Origin: DATFDN01 sp963818725
GTDB taxonomy: Bacteria > Pseudomonadota > Alphaproteobacteria > Acetobacterales > Acetobacteraceae
DNA length: 64,000 bases
Direction of reading: 5' to 3'
Assembly (NCBI GenBank): GCA_963818725.1
Contig: CAWFTU010000012.1
Coordinates: 1-64,000 of the forward strand
This document shows, piece after piece, positions 34,791 to 43,982 of this stretch. How positions within the stretch are numbered: position 1 is the stretch's first letter; every line of letters starts with the position of its first letter. The notes under the pieces are model-generated. The model was not told the origin of the DNA. It did no database searches and saw only the letters and a program-made list of their open reading frames with translations. The position numbers were made by a program, and so were the translations under genes.

Positions 34791-35136
34791 CTACGCTGGC
34801 ACCAACCCATGCGCGATCAGGCTCTCAGCCGTCGCCACGATCGCCTCGTCGTTGGAGTGCGGCGACCAGCCCAGCAAACGCTGCGCCTTTTCCGATGAAA
34901 CCGGCCGCATCTTGCCAAGCTCGAACAGCCGGCCGCGCACGGACGGGTCGAACAGCGAGGCGGCACGCACCAGCCAGTCCGGGATGGCGCGGGTGGGAAC
35001 CCGCCGCGTGCGGTCCGGCAGGCGGCTCTTCAGCACGCGGGCGATGTCCGCCATCCAGTAGAACGGCCCGGCGGCGATGAAGCGCTCCCCCGCCCCCGCT
35101 GGATTCAGCATGGCGCGATAGTGCAGGTCCCCTCGG
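34791..35136 (-). pseudogene. NAD-dependent epimerase/dehydratase, C-terminal fragment
   Basis: About 115 residues remain, reading DLHYRAMLNPAGAGERFIAA, then FYWMADIARVLKSRLPD, RGRLFELGKMRPVSSEKAQR and LLGWSPHSNDEAIVATAES. This matches the C-terminal half of extended short-chain dehydrogenases of the dihydroflavonol-reductase or aldehyde-reductase type. The NAD-binding domain with GxxGxxG and the YxxxK motif is missing, cut off exactly where the IS3 element begins at 35137. The rest of the gene is not found beyond the IS, so a deletion accompanied or followed the insertion. Confidence 0.7.
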
Positions 35137-35194
35137 TGTCAGAGAAGTTGCCGCCCGGATAGGATCTGGAACCTGGGGGCGCGGATAGCAGGCA

Positions 35195-35680
35195 GTGGCT
35201 CGATACGGACAGGCATACAAGGACAGGATAGTGGCGCGGCTATTGCCGCCGGAAAGCTCAGCGGCCGAGGTTGTCTCACGAGAGGTGGGCGTCAGCGTCG
35301 CGACACTGGAGCGCTGGCGGGCGGATGCGCTGGCCAATGGCGCCAGCGACCGGCGCGGCGGCGGCGGTCAACGCTGGACGGCGGTGGCCCGGCTGGAAGC
35401 GGTGATTGCCACGGCGGCGATGGATGAGGCCGCCCGCAGCGCCTGGTGCCGTGAGCACGGGCTGTATCCGGCCGAGCTGGATGGCTGGAAGCAGGATGCC
35501 GTCGCCGGCCTCGGCGAGCCGCGCGCGGCCAGTGCCGCGGAGGCCCGGGAGGACCGGCGGCGGGTGAAGGAGCTGGAGCGGGAACTGCGTCGCAAGGACA
35601 AGGCGCTGGCCGAAACGGCCGCCTTGCTTGTGCTGTCACAAAAACTGGCGGCGGTCTTTCACAAGGACGAGGACGCATGA
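35195..35680 (+). CDS. IS3 transposase OrfA (helix-turn-helix)
   Basis: A 161-residue DNA-binding subunit from GTG 35195. It has the helix-turn-helix SAAEVVSREVGVSVATLERW and a long C-terminal leucine-zipper-like helix (RRRVKELERELRRKDKALAE, then TAALLVLSQKLAAVF), the standard OrfA arrangement. The stop overlaps the OrfB start as ATGA, so here OrfB may be made by restart rather than by frameshift fusion. Confidence 0.85.
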   Translation: MARYGQAYKDRIVARLLPPESSAAEVVSREVGVSVATLERWRADALANGASDRRGGGGQRWTAVARLEAVIATAAMDEAARSAWCREHGLYPAELDGWKQDAVAGLGEPRAASAAEAREDRRRVKELERELRRKDKALAETAALLVLSQKLAAVFHKDEDA

Positions 35681-36918
35681 CCCGTCTGGAAGACCGCCAA
35701 ACCCTGGCAGACCACATCGCGCAGGCCCGCGCGGACGGCGCCCGGCTGAGCCCGGCCTGTGCTCTGGCCGGCATCGATGCCCGCACCCTGCGGCGCTGGA
35801 AGGCCGGGGCCGGTCTGGCGCGGGGCGATCGCCGGCCGCACGCCGACCGCCCCGTCCCATCGCATGCGCTGAGCGAGGCCGAGCGGGCGAGGATCGTGGC
35901 GGTGTGCAATGAACCGCGCTTCGCCGAGGCGCCGCCGGCGCGGATCGTTCCGATGCTGGCGGACGAGGGCCTCCACATCGCCAGCGAGGCCAGCTTTCAC
36001 CGCGTGCTGCGCGCGCACGGGCAGATCAACCGCCGCGGACGCGCCCGCCCGCCGCGAGCGTCGGAGCCGCCTCGCACTCACATCGCCAGTCGCCCTGGCG
36101 AGGTCTGGTGCTGGGACGTGACGTTCCTGCCGTCGCAAGTCCAGGGACGCTGGTTCTATTTCTACCTGATCCTCGACCTCTACAGCCGCAAGGTCGTCGG
36201 CTTCGAAGTGCATGACACCGACACCGCCGCGCATGCGGCCCATCTGGCCAGGCGAACCGCGCTCGCCGAGGGCGCGCATGCCACCTCGATGCGCCCGGTT
36301 CTGCACGGCGACAACGGCGCCACCTTGAAGGCGACCACCGTGCTGGCCATGCTGCATTGGCTCGGCATCGAGCCATCCTACTCACGCCCGCGGGTCAGCG
36401 ATGACAACGCCTTCGCTGAGGCGCTGTTTCGTACGGCGAAGTATCGGCCGGAATTCCCGCTCAAGGGACTGGTCGATCTGGATGCCGCCCGGCGATGGGC
36501 GGGGTGCTTCGTGCACTGGTACAACCATGAGCACCGGCACAGCGGCCTTCGCTACCTCACCCCGGCGCAGCGCCATGCCGGCCAGGATCGTGGCCTGCTG
36601 CGTGCCCGCCACGCGCTTTACCAGGCCGCGCGGGCCGGCAATCCACGGCGCTGGAGTGGGCGGACCCGCAACTGGACACCGGTTGGCGTCGTCACCCTCA
36701 ATCCGGAGCGCGACAGCATCGTCCGGACGGCGACCTCACACATCCAGCTTTCCAGTTCGATCGGCGCGCCTGCTTTCCCGTCCCGACCTGCAGACGCCCA
36801 AGCCACGGAGCGCAACGGAGGAGATGGGAGGCGTGGAGCCACCCGCAGCCACGCACAGCGCGCCCTATCGCGCGCGCGCATGGCGAGGATGGCGAGCACC
36901 GGACCTTCTCCGCAGTGA
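35677..36918 (+). CDS. IS3 transposase OrfB (DDE integrase domain)
   Basis: A 413-residue catalytic subunit. The rve-type core has the first Asp in VWCWDVTFLPS, the second in LHGDNGATLKA, and the Glu region in SDDNAFAEALFRTAKYRPEF, with WYNHEHRHSGLRYLTP after it. Together with OrfA it would catalyse copy-out, paste-in transposition. All catalytic residues are present and the frame is open, so the element may still be active. The C-terminal 60 residues are low-complexity and may not matter. Confidence 0.88.
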   Translation: MTRLEDRQTLADHIAQARADGARLSPACALAGIDARTLRRWKAGAGLARGDRRPHADRPVPSHALSEAERARIVAVCNEPRFAEAPPARIVPMLADEGLHIASEASFHRVLRAHGQINRRGRARPPRASEPPRTHIASRPGEVWCWDVTFLPSQVQGRWFYFYLILDLYSRKVVGFEVHDTDTAAHAAHLARRTALAEGAHATSMRPVLHGDNGATLKATTVLAMLHWLGIEPSYSRPRVSDDNAFAEALFRTAKYRPEFPLKGLVDLDAARRWAGCFVHWYNHEHRHSGLRYLTPAQRHAGQDRGLLRARHALYQAARAGNPRRWSGRTRNWTPVGVVTLNPERDSIVRTATSHIQLSSSIGAPAFPSRPADAQATERNGGDGRRGATRSHAQRALSRARMARMASTGPSPQ

Positions 36919-36993
36919 GCACCGTGGCACACTCGTCACCAGTCGGAGGATAGGAAAGATCGTTACGAAAGGCAGGCGGCAACTACGTTGACA

Positions 36994-37563
36994 CTCACCG
37001 GTGCTCGTCCTCCGCCCAGACCTCGACCGGCTGTTCCGGGTGCGCCGCCCGTGCTTGCGCAACGGCAACGTCAACCTGTTTGCGAAGGCCGCCCGCGCCT
37101 CCGGATCAGCGGCCCGCGGATGGCGCGGGCGCGGCGTCTGCACCGACCAGCCGAGCCGCTTCAGCGCCTCCCAGCCGCGCTGCGGATGCACCCGCTCCAG
37201 CTTGAGGTGCCGCGCCATCCAGGCCGCCACCTTGGGGCCACTCCATAGCCCGCCGTCCTCGGGCGGCTCACGCAGCCGCTCGGCCAGGGCGGCCAGCACC
37301 GCCTCGGTCAGCACGCTGGGGGCCCGCCCGTTCCGCCGCCGCCCATCGCCCAGCGCCGCCGGGCCGCGTGCGTTGTAGCGCGCCGCCACCGCCTCCACCC
37401 AGCGCGGCGTGAGCGCCAGCACCCCGGCCACCTCGACCACCGTGCGGCCCTGCGCCAGCAGCCAAATCGCCTGGGTGTGCCGCGCCTCGGTCACGGTTTG
37501 CGCCGCGCGGAACCGCGCCGCCAGTTCCGCCACACTCAGGTGCTCGGCAATCCGTGCCATCAT
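36994..37563 (-). pseudogene. IS630-family transposase, N-terminal part cut by the IS3 element
   Basis: From ATG 37563 the product reads MMARIAEHLSVAELAARF and has the IS630 helix-turn-helix (GRTVVEVAGVLALTPRWVEA) and winged region (LWSGPKVAAWMARHLKLER, GWEALKRLGWSVQTPRPR). After RAAFAN a one-base shift is needed to continue with ARAAHPEQPVEVWAEDEHR, the first catalytic Asp box, where the IS3 end abuts. The C-terminal catalytic half is gone. The other terminus of the IS630 lies close to 37,643, next to a TA dinucleotide, the usual IS630 target. Confidence 0.7.
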
Positions 37564-37859
37564 CCCCCCGTTCAACCGCCCGCGGCATAGGCCCGCTCCG
37601 CGCAGCCGCCACTCTAAGCCGAACCTATCACCCGGATTTAATATGAGCTGGCGGCTCATTGTGAGGCGATAGCTAGTGCACTTCACCTAGGCGACATTCC
37701 ATACAGCCACGGACACGCTTACAAGGGCTTGTTGAAAGGCTTTGGTGAGCTCTTCAAACCCTATCTTTCAACACAGGTCGAAGAATTGATAAAACGCATG
37801 GACGAGGTGTCGCACAATGCAACCGCATATGATTGCGAGCTGTGGGATGCAAAGGATTA

Positions 37860-38891
37860 CCCGATTACGCACTTCCCTCAGTCACGAAACGCCTGGTAGC
37901 AGGTCAGGGAATTTGTGGCATTTCATGAGGGTGTGGCAGTGGCTCGTAATGTCGTGCAGTTCCAGAAGGGTCTCAGCGAACCCGCGTTCGAACAGCAGTA
38001 CGGCACCGAGGAGCAATGCCGGGCGATCGTCATCGCGTCACGCTGGCCGCGTGGCTTTGAGTGCCCGGTATGCGGCGGCAGGCAGTATAGTCTGGTGACG
38101 ACCCGCGATCTCTATCAGTGCACCAAGTGCCGCCGGCAGACCTCGCCGATTGCCGGGACGATCTTTGCATCAACCCATCTGCCGCTGCGGCTATGGTTTC
38201 GTGCGATCTATCGCCTGACCCAGACCAAGCAAGGCATCTCCAGCATCGAACTGGGGCGTCGCCTTGGGGTGACGCAGACCACCGCCTGGAAGGTCAAACA
38301 CAAGCTGAAGCAGGTCATGCTTGAGCGTGATGCGACCAAGCGCCTGAGCGGCAGGATCGAGATCGACGGCGCCCATCTCGGCGGCGAGCGCTCCGGCGGA
38401 AAGCGCGGCCGCGGGGCGCCTGGCAAGACGCCGTTCGTCGCCGCTGTCGAGACGACCACCCAGGGAAAGCCGGTTCGCCTGAAGCTGCGCCGGGTCACCA
38501 GCTTCTGTGCAACCTCGATCGCAGGGTTCGCCAAGCGCAGCCTCGATCCAGACTGCTCTGTCGTCAGCGATGGCCTTCAGTGTTTCGCCAGCGTCGCAGA
38601 CGCCGGGTGCGCGCACCAAGTCGTCAAGACCGGGTCAGGACCAAAAGCGGCTCGGACGCCAGCCTTCCAATGGGCCAACACCGCGCTCGGCAACATCAAG
38701 GCCGCCATCACGGGCACCTACCGTGCCATCAACCGCAAGCATGTTCCGCGCTACCTCGCCGAATTCGAATACCGCTTCAACCGACGATACGATCTGGCCG
38801 CCATGATCCCGCGTCTCACATGGGCCGCCGTCCGAACCACCCCTATGCCCTACCGACTCCTGAAATTGGCTGAGGTTTATGTGTAATCAGG
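37860..38891 (+). mobile_element. IS1595-family insertion sequence
   Basis: A 1032-bp element flanked by a perfect 8-bp duplication, AAGGATTA (37852-37859 and 38892-38899), the length expected for IS1595. Terminal repeats are CCCGATTACGCAC on the left and, inward from the right, CCTGATTACACAT. Removing the element and one duplication restores the reading frame of the host gene, which proves the insertion. Confidence 0.88.
37939..38886 (+). CDS. IS1595-family transposase
   Basis: About 315 residues from GTG 37939 (VARNVVQFQKGLSEPAF), which has GAGGG upstream; the frame extends to 37915. An N-terminal zinc ribbon holds CPVCGG and CTKC pairs. The ISXO2-like DDE domain shows IEIDGAHLGGERSGGKRG (first Asp), SVVSDGLQCF (second), and NTALGNIKAAITGTYRAIN for the last catalytic block. 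The frame is open over its full length, so the copy may be functional. Confidence 0.88.
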   Translation: MARNVVQFQKGLSEPAFEQQYGTEEQCRAIVIASRWPRGFECPVCGGRQYSLVTTRDLYQCTKCRRQTSPIAGTIFASTHLPLRLWFRAIYRLTQTKQGISSIELGRRLGVTQTTAWKVKHKLKQVMLERDATKRLSGRIEIDGAHLGGERSGGKRGRGAPGKTPFVAAVETTTQGKPVRLKLRRVTSFCATSIAGFAKRSLDPDCSVVSDGLQCFASVADAGCAHQVVKTGSGPKAARTPAFQWANTALGNIKAAITGTYRAINRKHVPRYLAEFEYRFNRRYDLAAMIPRLTWAAVRTTPMPYRLLKLAEVYV

Positions 38892-39043
38892 AAGGATTAT
38901 GACTCACTTAAGGAAGAGACCAAAAGGAGGATCAACCAATTCGTCATTGACGCGAAAAGGCTCGCTGGCGATGTGAGTAGTGCGGCAGAACAAATCCGAG
39001 CCGCCGCCGGACGTGCCCAGGCGGATTAGTCCACGTCCCTGAG

Positions 39044-40683
39044 TGTCGGCGCAAGGTAGAAATGTCACCCGGCGCGCAAAGTAGAGATGACACCCCCCGG
39101 GGCTGCGGACACACCTTTGCGAAGCGGCATCTCAACCAAACGCGGGGGTGCGGGTGAGGGGGTCACGGGCCGCAGCCGGCGTGCCGGCGCGCGTCAGCGC
39201 GGCCCTTGAGGCCCTCACCCCAGCACAATGGGTCCGCCGTGCGTCGGTGACGGCTCAGGTGGGCGGGACGGCATTCCCATCGCGCCGCGGCCGGCTCTTC
39301 GTCGGCATCCCCGGTGCCTCCAGATTGTTTGGCGGCCTTTGCCGTGCCGGGTCGAAGCGGCGCCGATTCGGCGCATAGGTTGCCTGATGCTCTTTCACCA
39401 ACGCCAGCGCCGCACCCAGGCGTTTATTCTCGACGATCGCTCCGGACGTCACCGTCTGGATCTTGTCGAAGACCCGGAACGGCACCGATACTCCGTCAAA
39501 CTGAACCGCGAACCGGCCATCCGGGTAGTTCACCACATCGACCTTCTTGCGAGCCAAGCCGCGCGCGAAAACAGTCGGCTCCAGCACCAGCATCATCCGG
39601 TCGTAGTGCAGCGTCAGATTGGTCGTGACCGTCCGCGCTTCGCGCCAGGCGATGATCTCGTCGAGGTTGTCCGCCTCCGTAAGCGGGCGGTGCAAGTCCT
39701 TGGCGTTCTGCGGCAGCCTGGCAAAGCGGGCGTTGTGGCTGGCGATGAAGCCAGGCAGCCAGGCATTCGCCGCCGCGATCGTCGCGATCCCCGCCAGGCG
39801 CAGCTCCTTCACCAGCCGGTCCTGCAACGTGCCGAACGCACGCTCGATCCGGCCCTTCGCCTGCGGGCTGTTGGCACAGATGATGTCGATGTTCAGCTCC
39901 GCCAGCACGCGGCCGAACTGCGTGATCCCGTCGCCTCCCGCCGCGTCCTTGGCGTTCACCCGGAAGATGCTGTGTTTGTCGCTGTAGAACGCCACCGGCT
40001 TGCCGTGTTCTTCCAGGTAAGCCCGCGTCGTGCGGAGGTAATCGAACGCCGATTCCGAGGCCACGAACCGCAACTGCATCAGCCGGCTCGTGGCATCGTC
40101 GATGAACGCCAGCAACGTGCAGGTCTCGCCGCGGGCCTCGAACCACGCATGTTCCGACCCATCGATCTGCACCAGCTCACCCACACAATCCCGCCGCCGG
40201 CGCGGCTGATGCGGCGAGGCGAGGCGGTGCCGGCGATCGACCCACAGCCCGTCGGCGATCATCCAGCCGCGCAGCGTCTCGCGCGAGACCGTGCACCCGT
40301 GCAGCTCCGCCAGCTTCTCCGCCGCGAAGGTGGGACCAAAATCGGCATAGCGCTCGCGCACGATCGACAGGGCGAGCACGCGAACCTCGGCCGGCAGCCG
40401 GTGATTGCTGGGTTTGCCACGGCGCTTCGACAGCAGGCTCGGCGGGCCGTCCTGCTTGAGGTCACGCAGCAGGCGAAACACCTGACGCCGATGCCGACCA
40501 AGCAGTGCACAGGCATCAGCGACCCGCAGCCGGCCCGACTGAACCCGCAACAACACGTCGAGCCGGCTGAACTCCTGCTTGCTCATCGACAGCACCGCCA
40601 TGACGCCTCTCCCGGGACCCCAAAACCCGGGGGAGTGTCATCTCTACTTTGCAGAGGGGTGCCATCTCTATATTGCTGCTACA
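39044..40683 (-). mobile_element. ISNCY-family (IS1202-like) insertion sequence
   Basis: A 1640-bp element with TGT...ACA ends and a perfect 5-bp duplication CTGAG (39039-39043 and 40684-40688). Both ends carry an internally repeated motif: GTAGAAATGTCACC and AAAGTAGAGATGACACC on the left, with matching GTAGAGATGACAC and ATAGAGATGGCACC read inward from the right. Such duplicated subterminal motifs look like transposase binding sites. It sits just after the stop of the pseudogene at 39029. Confidence 0.85.
39255..40601 (-). CDS. ISNCY-family transposase
   Basis: A 448-residue protein from near 40601 (MSKQEFSRLDVLLRVQSGRL). The N-terminal helix-turn-helix region includes VADACALLGRHRRQVFRLLR. 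The integrase core has the Asp residues in ELVQIDGSEHAWFE and AFYSDKHSIFRVN and the Glu in AKGRIERAFGTLQDRLVKE. The C-terminal part (YPDGRFAVQFDGVSVPFRVF) is the usual beta domain. The frame is intact. Confidence 0.88.
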   Translation of the reverse strand: MAVLSMSKQEFSRLDVLLRVQSGRLRVADACALLGRHRRQVFRLLRDLKQDGPPSLLSKRRGKPSNHRLPAEVRVLALSIVRERYADFGPTFAAEKLAELHGCTVSRETLRGWMIADGLWVDRRHRLASPHQPRRRRDCVGELVQIDGSEHAWFEARGETCTLLAFIDDATSRLMQLRFVASESAFDYLRTTRAYLEEHGKPVAFYSDKHSIFRVNAKDAAGGDGITQFGRVLAELNIDIICANSPQAKGRIERAFGTLQDRLVKELRLAGIATIAAANAWLPGFIASHNARFARLPQNAKDLHRPLTEADNLDEIIAWREARTVTTNLTLHYDRMMLVLEPTVFARGLARKKVDVVNYPDGRFAVQFDGVSVPFRVFDKIQTVTSGAIVENKRLGAALALVKEHQATYAPNRRRFDPARQRPPNNLEAPGMPTKSRPRRDGNAVPPT

Positions 40684-40884
40684 CTGAGTGGCCGAAAGTT
40701 TTTGATTTATGGAAAGCCCTAAGGGGCCAGAGTCGGAGGACTTCCAAGCATGCGTTGAGGAAAGTGGCTCCTTGCCATACGTAAGATTCGTTGTCTCCTA
40801 GAGTTTGCTGCTGCTATCGAATACGTGTCCGCGTCCTTGCGTGCGATAGGTATCTTGAACTCACTAGGCGGAGGAGATCAAGAA
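40684..40884. other. remnant of the pre-IS region between two interrupted genes
   Basis: Two hundred bases of non-IS DNA. A short plus frame from ATG 40714 or nearby (MESPKGPESEDFQACVEESG) stops after about 30 codons, and a second frame reads FAAAIEYVSASLRAIGIL into the next gene. These may be two shifted halves of one small gene. The end contains GGAGGAG, the ribosome binding site for the gene at 40885. Confidence 0.35.
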
Positions 40885-40932
40885 TTGAGCAGCGACATGG
40901 ACTGGGTTGCAGTGGCCACATTTGCCTTGGCC

Positions 40933-42354
40933 GTAATTACCCACCCCCCTTGCGGCGGGGCGGCATTGCTGATGCAGTTTGGGCATGCAGCGGGACGAGC
41001 TGGAGCGCCGGAGCAAGGCCGAGCTGATCGAGTTGGGGCTGCGGCTGCAGCGGCCGGAGAAGACCTCGCGCACCTCGTCCAAGCCGCCGTCCACAGACCG
41101 CAAAGCGCGTCGCGAGCAAGCCCGCCCCGGAGGTGCCAAGCCCGGACATGAAGGCCATAGTCGGGCGCTCAGCAGGGAGGTGGACCGCGTCGTCGATCAC
41201 GCCCCGCAGCAATGCCCGTGCTGCCGCAGGGCGCTGTCGCCCGACCTGCCCAGCGAAGCGGTGAGCGTGCACGAGCGGATTGAGCTGTCGGAGATCAAGC
41301 CAATCGTCGAGCACCACCGACGCTTGGCGGTGCAGTGTCCCGGCTGTGGGGCGCGGGTCGTGGCAGCGCCGCCGCCCGCCGCGACAGGCACGCCGTTCGG
41401 CCCGCGCCTGCACACGCTGGCGACCTACCTCAAGACCTTTCAGAGCCTGTCCTACGAGCGGCTACAGGCGGCACTGGCCGACCTGTTCGGCCTGTCCATC
41501 AGCCAGGGCGGGCTGATGAACCTGCTGCGTCGCGCCCAGACTTGCTTCCAGGCCGGGCGAGGCTTGCCGAAGGTTCCATTCGGCGCAGCCGGATGGAATG
41601 GCAAGACGAGGGGCGAGCACGCCGTCGCAGCCCTGCGGCAGGCCAAGGTGGTAGCCTCGGACGAGACAGGCGTCCGGATTGAGGGCAGCAACGCCTATCA
41701 CTGGGTGTTCCGCTGCAAGGAGGCCGTGGTGCACCACGCCGCCCCGACCCGCGCCGCCGCGGTCGTGCACGCGATGATGGCTGGCCACCAGCCCGAAGTC
41801 TGGCTGTCGGACCGCAACTCGGCCCAGCAGGGCCATGGCCAAGTCCAGCAGACCTGCCTCGCGCACCTGGCTCGCGACGTCGCCTACGTGTTGGAAGTGA
41901 GCGACGACCCCGTGCCGTTTCGGCTCACGCTCTGGCTCGCCTCGGCCTTCGAGTTGGCGGACAGCATCTCACAACTGGCTGCCTCCACCCTGGTCGCCAA
42001 GCGCCGCGCGCTGGCGGGCAGGCTGGTCGCGATCCTGGCAGCACCCACCACCTGCGACTTGGCCCGTGAACTTCAGAACAAGGTGCGCCGAGCGCGCGAT
42101 CAGCTCCTAACCTTCGCCGACTGGCCCGGCCAGGTCGAGGCCACCAACAACGCCTGTGAGCGCGACCTCCGGCCCTCGGTGATCCAGCGCAAGGTGACCA
42201 ACGGCTATCGTGCCATGTGGGCCGCCGAGGGTGAGGCCGACATACGCAGCGTCGTCGATACCGCTCGCCTCAAACCGGGCACCAGCGTCTTCAACACCAT
42301 CCTGCAGACCGTCACGGCCTGATCGCTACGCCCGAAACAGGGGTGGGTAATTAC
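40933..42354 (+). mobile_element. IS66-family element, copy 1 (single-gene type)
   Basis: A 1422-bp element with inverted ends GTAATTACCCACCCC and a perfect 8-bp duplication CCTTGGCC (40925-40932 and 42355-42362), as expected of IS66. It carries only the large transposase, not the small tnpA/tnpB genes of classical IS66, which fits the ISBst12-type subgroup. It disrupts the membrane-protein gene starting at 40885. An inverted second copy of identical length lies at 45344-46765. Confidence 0.88.
40979..42322 (+). CDS. IS66-family transposase (TnpC-like), copy 1
   Basis: A 447-residue transposase starting MGMQRDELERRSKAELIEL. It has the IS66 Ser/Lys-Pro-Pro-Ser/Thr linker (TSSKPPSTDRKARRE), a zinc-finger-like CPCCRRALSPD and CPGCGARV pair, and the DDE core with VVASDETGVRIEG, EVWLSDRNSAQQGHG and WPGQVEATNNACERDLRPSV. 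It differs from copy 2 by only three or so residues (ELSEI/ELPEI, QAALA/QATLA, DRNSA/DRDSA). It is intact. Confidence 0.9.
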   Translation: MGMQRDELERRSKAELIELGLRLQRPEKTSRTSSKPPSTDRKARREQARPGGAKPGHEGHSRALSREVDRVVDHAPQQCPCCRRALSPDLPSEAVSVHERIELSEIKPIVEHHRRLAVQCPGCGARVVAAPPPAATGTPFGPRLHTLATYLKTFQSLSYERLQAALADLFGLSISQGGLMNLLRRAQTCFQAGRGLPKVPFGAAGWNGKTRGEHAVAALRQAKVVASDETGVRIEGSNAYHWVFRCKEAVVHHAAPTRAAAVVHAMMAGHQPEVWLSDRNSAQQGHGQVQQTCLAHLARDVAYVLEVSDDPVPFRLTLWLASAFELADSISQLAASTLVAKRRALAGRLVAILAAPTTCDLARELQNKVRRARDQLLTFADWPGQVEATNNACERDLRPSVIQRKVTNGYRAMWAAEGEADIRSVVDTARLKPGTSVFNTILQTVTA

Positions 42355-42455
42355 CCTTGGCCATCGTTACGTTGCTTCTAGCCGTTGTCACGGTATTCCA
42401 GAGGGAGCTCAGGGGGTTGGTCTACCGGCCAAGGCTTAAGCCTCCTATTGCTGAG

Positions 42456-43982
42456 CTCGACTTTGGCCATTCAGGCGGCATGGCAGAGGGCGTGGGCGAT
42501 GCCTTCACGGAGTCCTGGACGGAGTTTTGCTGCCTTGGCCGAATGCCGTGAGATGATTAAACCCTGTTCGGCCCAGATTTGGCGCCGCACGGCGGCGAGG
42601 GCGTCGACGAATGTCGGCTGCTGCTTGTGATACCAAGCGGTCCTCCACGCGCGTGAGCGTGCCTGTTGGCCGAGACGGGCGGCGAGCAAAGTGACGATGG
42701 AGAACATGCCGAGCAGGCAGGGCGTGGTGCGCGCGACAGCCTTGTCCGACCATTGCCGCTGGGTCTCAAGGCCGAGGTGATCGCGCACTTCTCGGAATGT
42801 GACCTCGAGTTGCCAGCGTTGGACGAACCAGCGGACGATCTGGAGCGGGTCACGGGCGGGATCGGTGCAGAGCAGGGCCTGCGGGTCGAAGCGACGCTGG
42901 GGATCGCGCAGCAGCACCCAGCGGATCGGCACGACCGGCATACCGCTGTGACGCCAGACGGCAGTGGCGGAGTGGATCTCCACGACGCGCTCGCCCTCGC
43001 CATACCAGCCCGGCACCGTGACGCGTTGCCAGGGCGTGGTTGCCTCGGTGAGCACGGCGGCGAGTGTGGGCAGGCGCTTACCCTTGGTCCGGGGACGCCC
43101 AACCGTGCCAGGCGGGCGCGGCGGTGCTGGCTCGTAGAGGGCCGCATCCAACCGGAGGCGGGTGATGCAGATCAAGCCCCGGCGGGCCAGCGCCGCCAGG
43201 AAGTCGAGGGCGGAGAAACCGTTGTCGCTGACCAGCACGATCTCGCGCCCAGGTAGCCATCGACGGGCCTGCAAGCCGAGTTGCCGGCCCCAGTCCGTCA
43301 GCTTCTTGTGCCGCCGCCCGTGCTTTTGCGCGTATCGCTCGGAGGGCGCCAGGGCGGTCAGGAACGGCAAGGCCCAGACGCGCCCCGCCCAAGGGATGGG
43401 GACCAGCAGCATGAGGGAGAGCCAGCGCAGGCCGCTCGCTTTGACGAAATGGCCATGGCTGGATCGGACCGGGTCACGGTAGATGCCCTTGGCCGCAATG
43501 CGCTTGCCGCGGCGGCGCTCGATCGTGTCGTCAAGCCCTTCGCTGGTATTCCAGCCGCTGCGCGGCCGGAACCTTGACCAGCTCCGCCCAGCACCACCGT
43601 CCCGGTCGGGGCGAAGACGCTGATCAGCAAGCCCAGCAGCAAGCGGGCACCGTCGCGAGGGCTCCAGGCAGCACGGTTGAGCACCCGGTGGTAGTTGGTG
43701 AAATGCCGCTCCCGCGTGAGCCCGGCGATGCGCAGCAGGCTCGTCACCGTGCGCTGGCCGGGAGCCAGAATGGCGCCGAGCAGCAACACTTCGGCGTGGC
43801 GCCAAGTCCGCTGCTGCAGGAACACCGGCGCAAAGGATAGAATGACCGCGGCGAAGCGGGAGGGCAGATCCAGCATGGCGGCGTCTCTTGGCGGGGACCC
43901 GCAAGCTTACCCGCTCACCCGCTCCGCCACCCCCCGCTCTCATGGGCGCCATCCGGACCAGCCTCAAACGGCCAAAGTCGAG
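42456..43982 (-). mobile_element. IS4-family insertion sequence
   Basis: A 1527-bp element with inverted ends CTCGACTTTGGCC and a 5-bp duplication CTGAG (42451-42455 and 43983-43987). Excising it restores the reading frame ...KPPIAE-MTPRF... of the host gene. Its transposase is frameshifted, so this copy is probably immobile unless the frame break is a sequencing error. Confidence 0.8.
42471..43876 (-). pseudogene. IS4-family transposase, disrupted
   Basis: From ATG 43876 the first frame reads MLDLPSRFAAVILSFAPVFL, then TVTSLLRIAGLTRERHFTNY and LLISVFAPTGTVVLG. The catalytic part is in another frame: DDTIERRRGKRIAAKGIYRD with the first Asp box, EIVLVSDNGFSALDFLAALA with the second, and VQRWQLEVTFREVRDHLGLE with the Glu. 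Between VVLG and DDTIE lie about 50 extra bases (43,520-43,590) that also shift the frame. The insertion looks like an internal duplication or assembly artefact. The enzyme cannot be made as written. Confidence 0.75.

Larger units (their letters stand above)
35137..36993 (+). mobile_element. IS3-family insertion sequence
   Basis: A 1857-bp element bounded by related inverted ends: TGTCAGAGAAGTTGCCGCC on the left and, read inward from the right, TGTCAACGTAGTTGCCGCC. It carries the two usual IS3 frames, orfA and orfB, overlapping by four bases. No target duplication is visible: the left flank is an epimerase fragment and the right flank is an IS630 transposase fragment. One or both flanks must have been rearranged after insertion. 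Confidence 0.8.
37645..39029 (+). pseudogene. unknown helical protein gene split by IS1595, 5' end lost to IS630
   Basis: The 5' piece (37645-37859) encodes HCEAIASALHLGDIPYSHGH, then KGLLKGFGELFKPYLSTQVE and ELWDAKDY. The 3' piece (38892-39029) continues in phase across the 8-bp duplication AAGGATTA as DSLKEETKRRINQFVIDAKR and AAEQIRAAAGRAQAD before TAG. The joined C-terminal product is about 117 residues, mainly charged amphipathic helix, and the DNA is less GC-rich than surrounding IS elements. The N terminus was removed by the IS630 at a TA site. I do not recognise the family. It was probably an accessory gene resident before the IS elements arrived. Confidence 0.55.

Noticed and set aside
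39255..40601. Long plus-strand frame over the ISNCY element
   Set aside because: The minus strand has a complete transposase with DDE motifs; the plus frame is its shadow.
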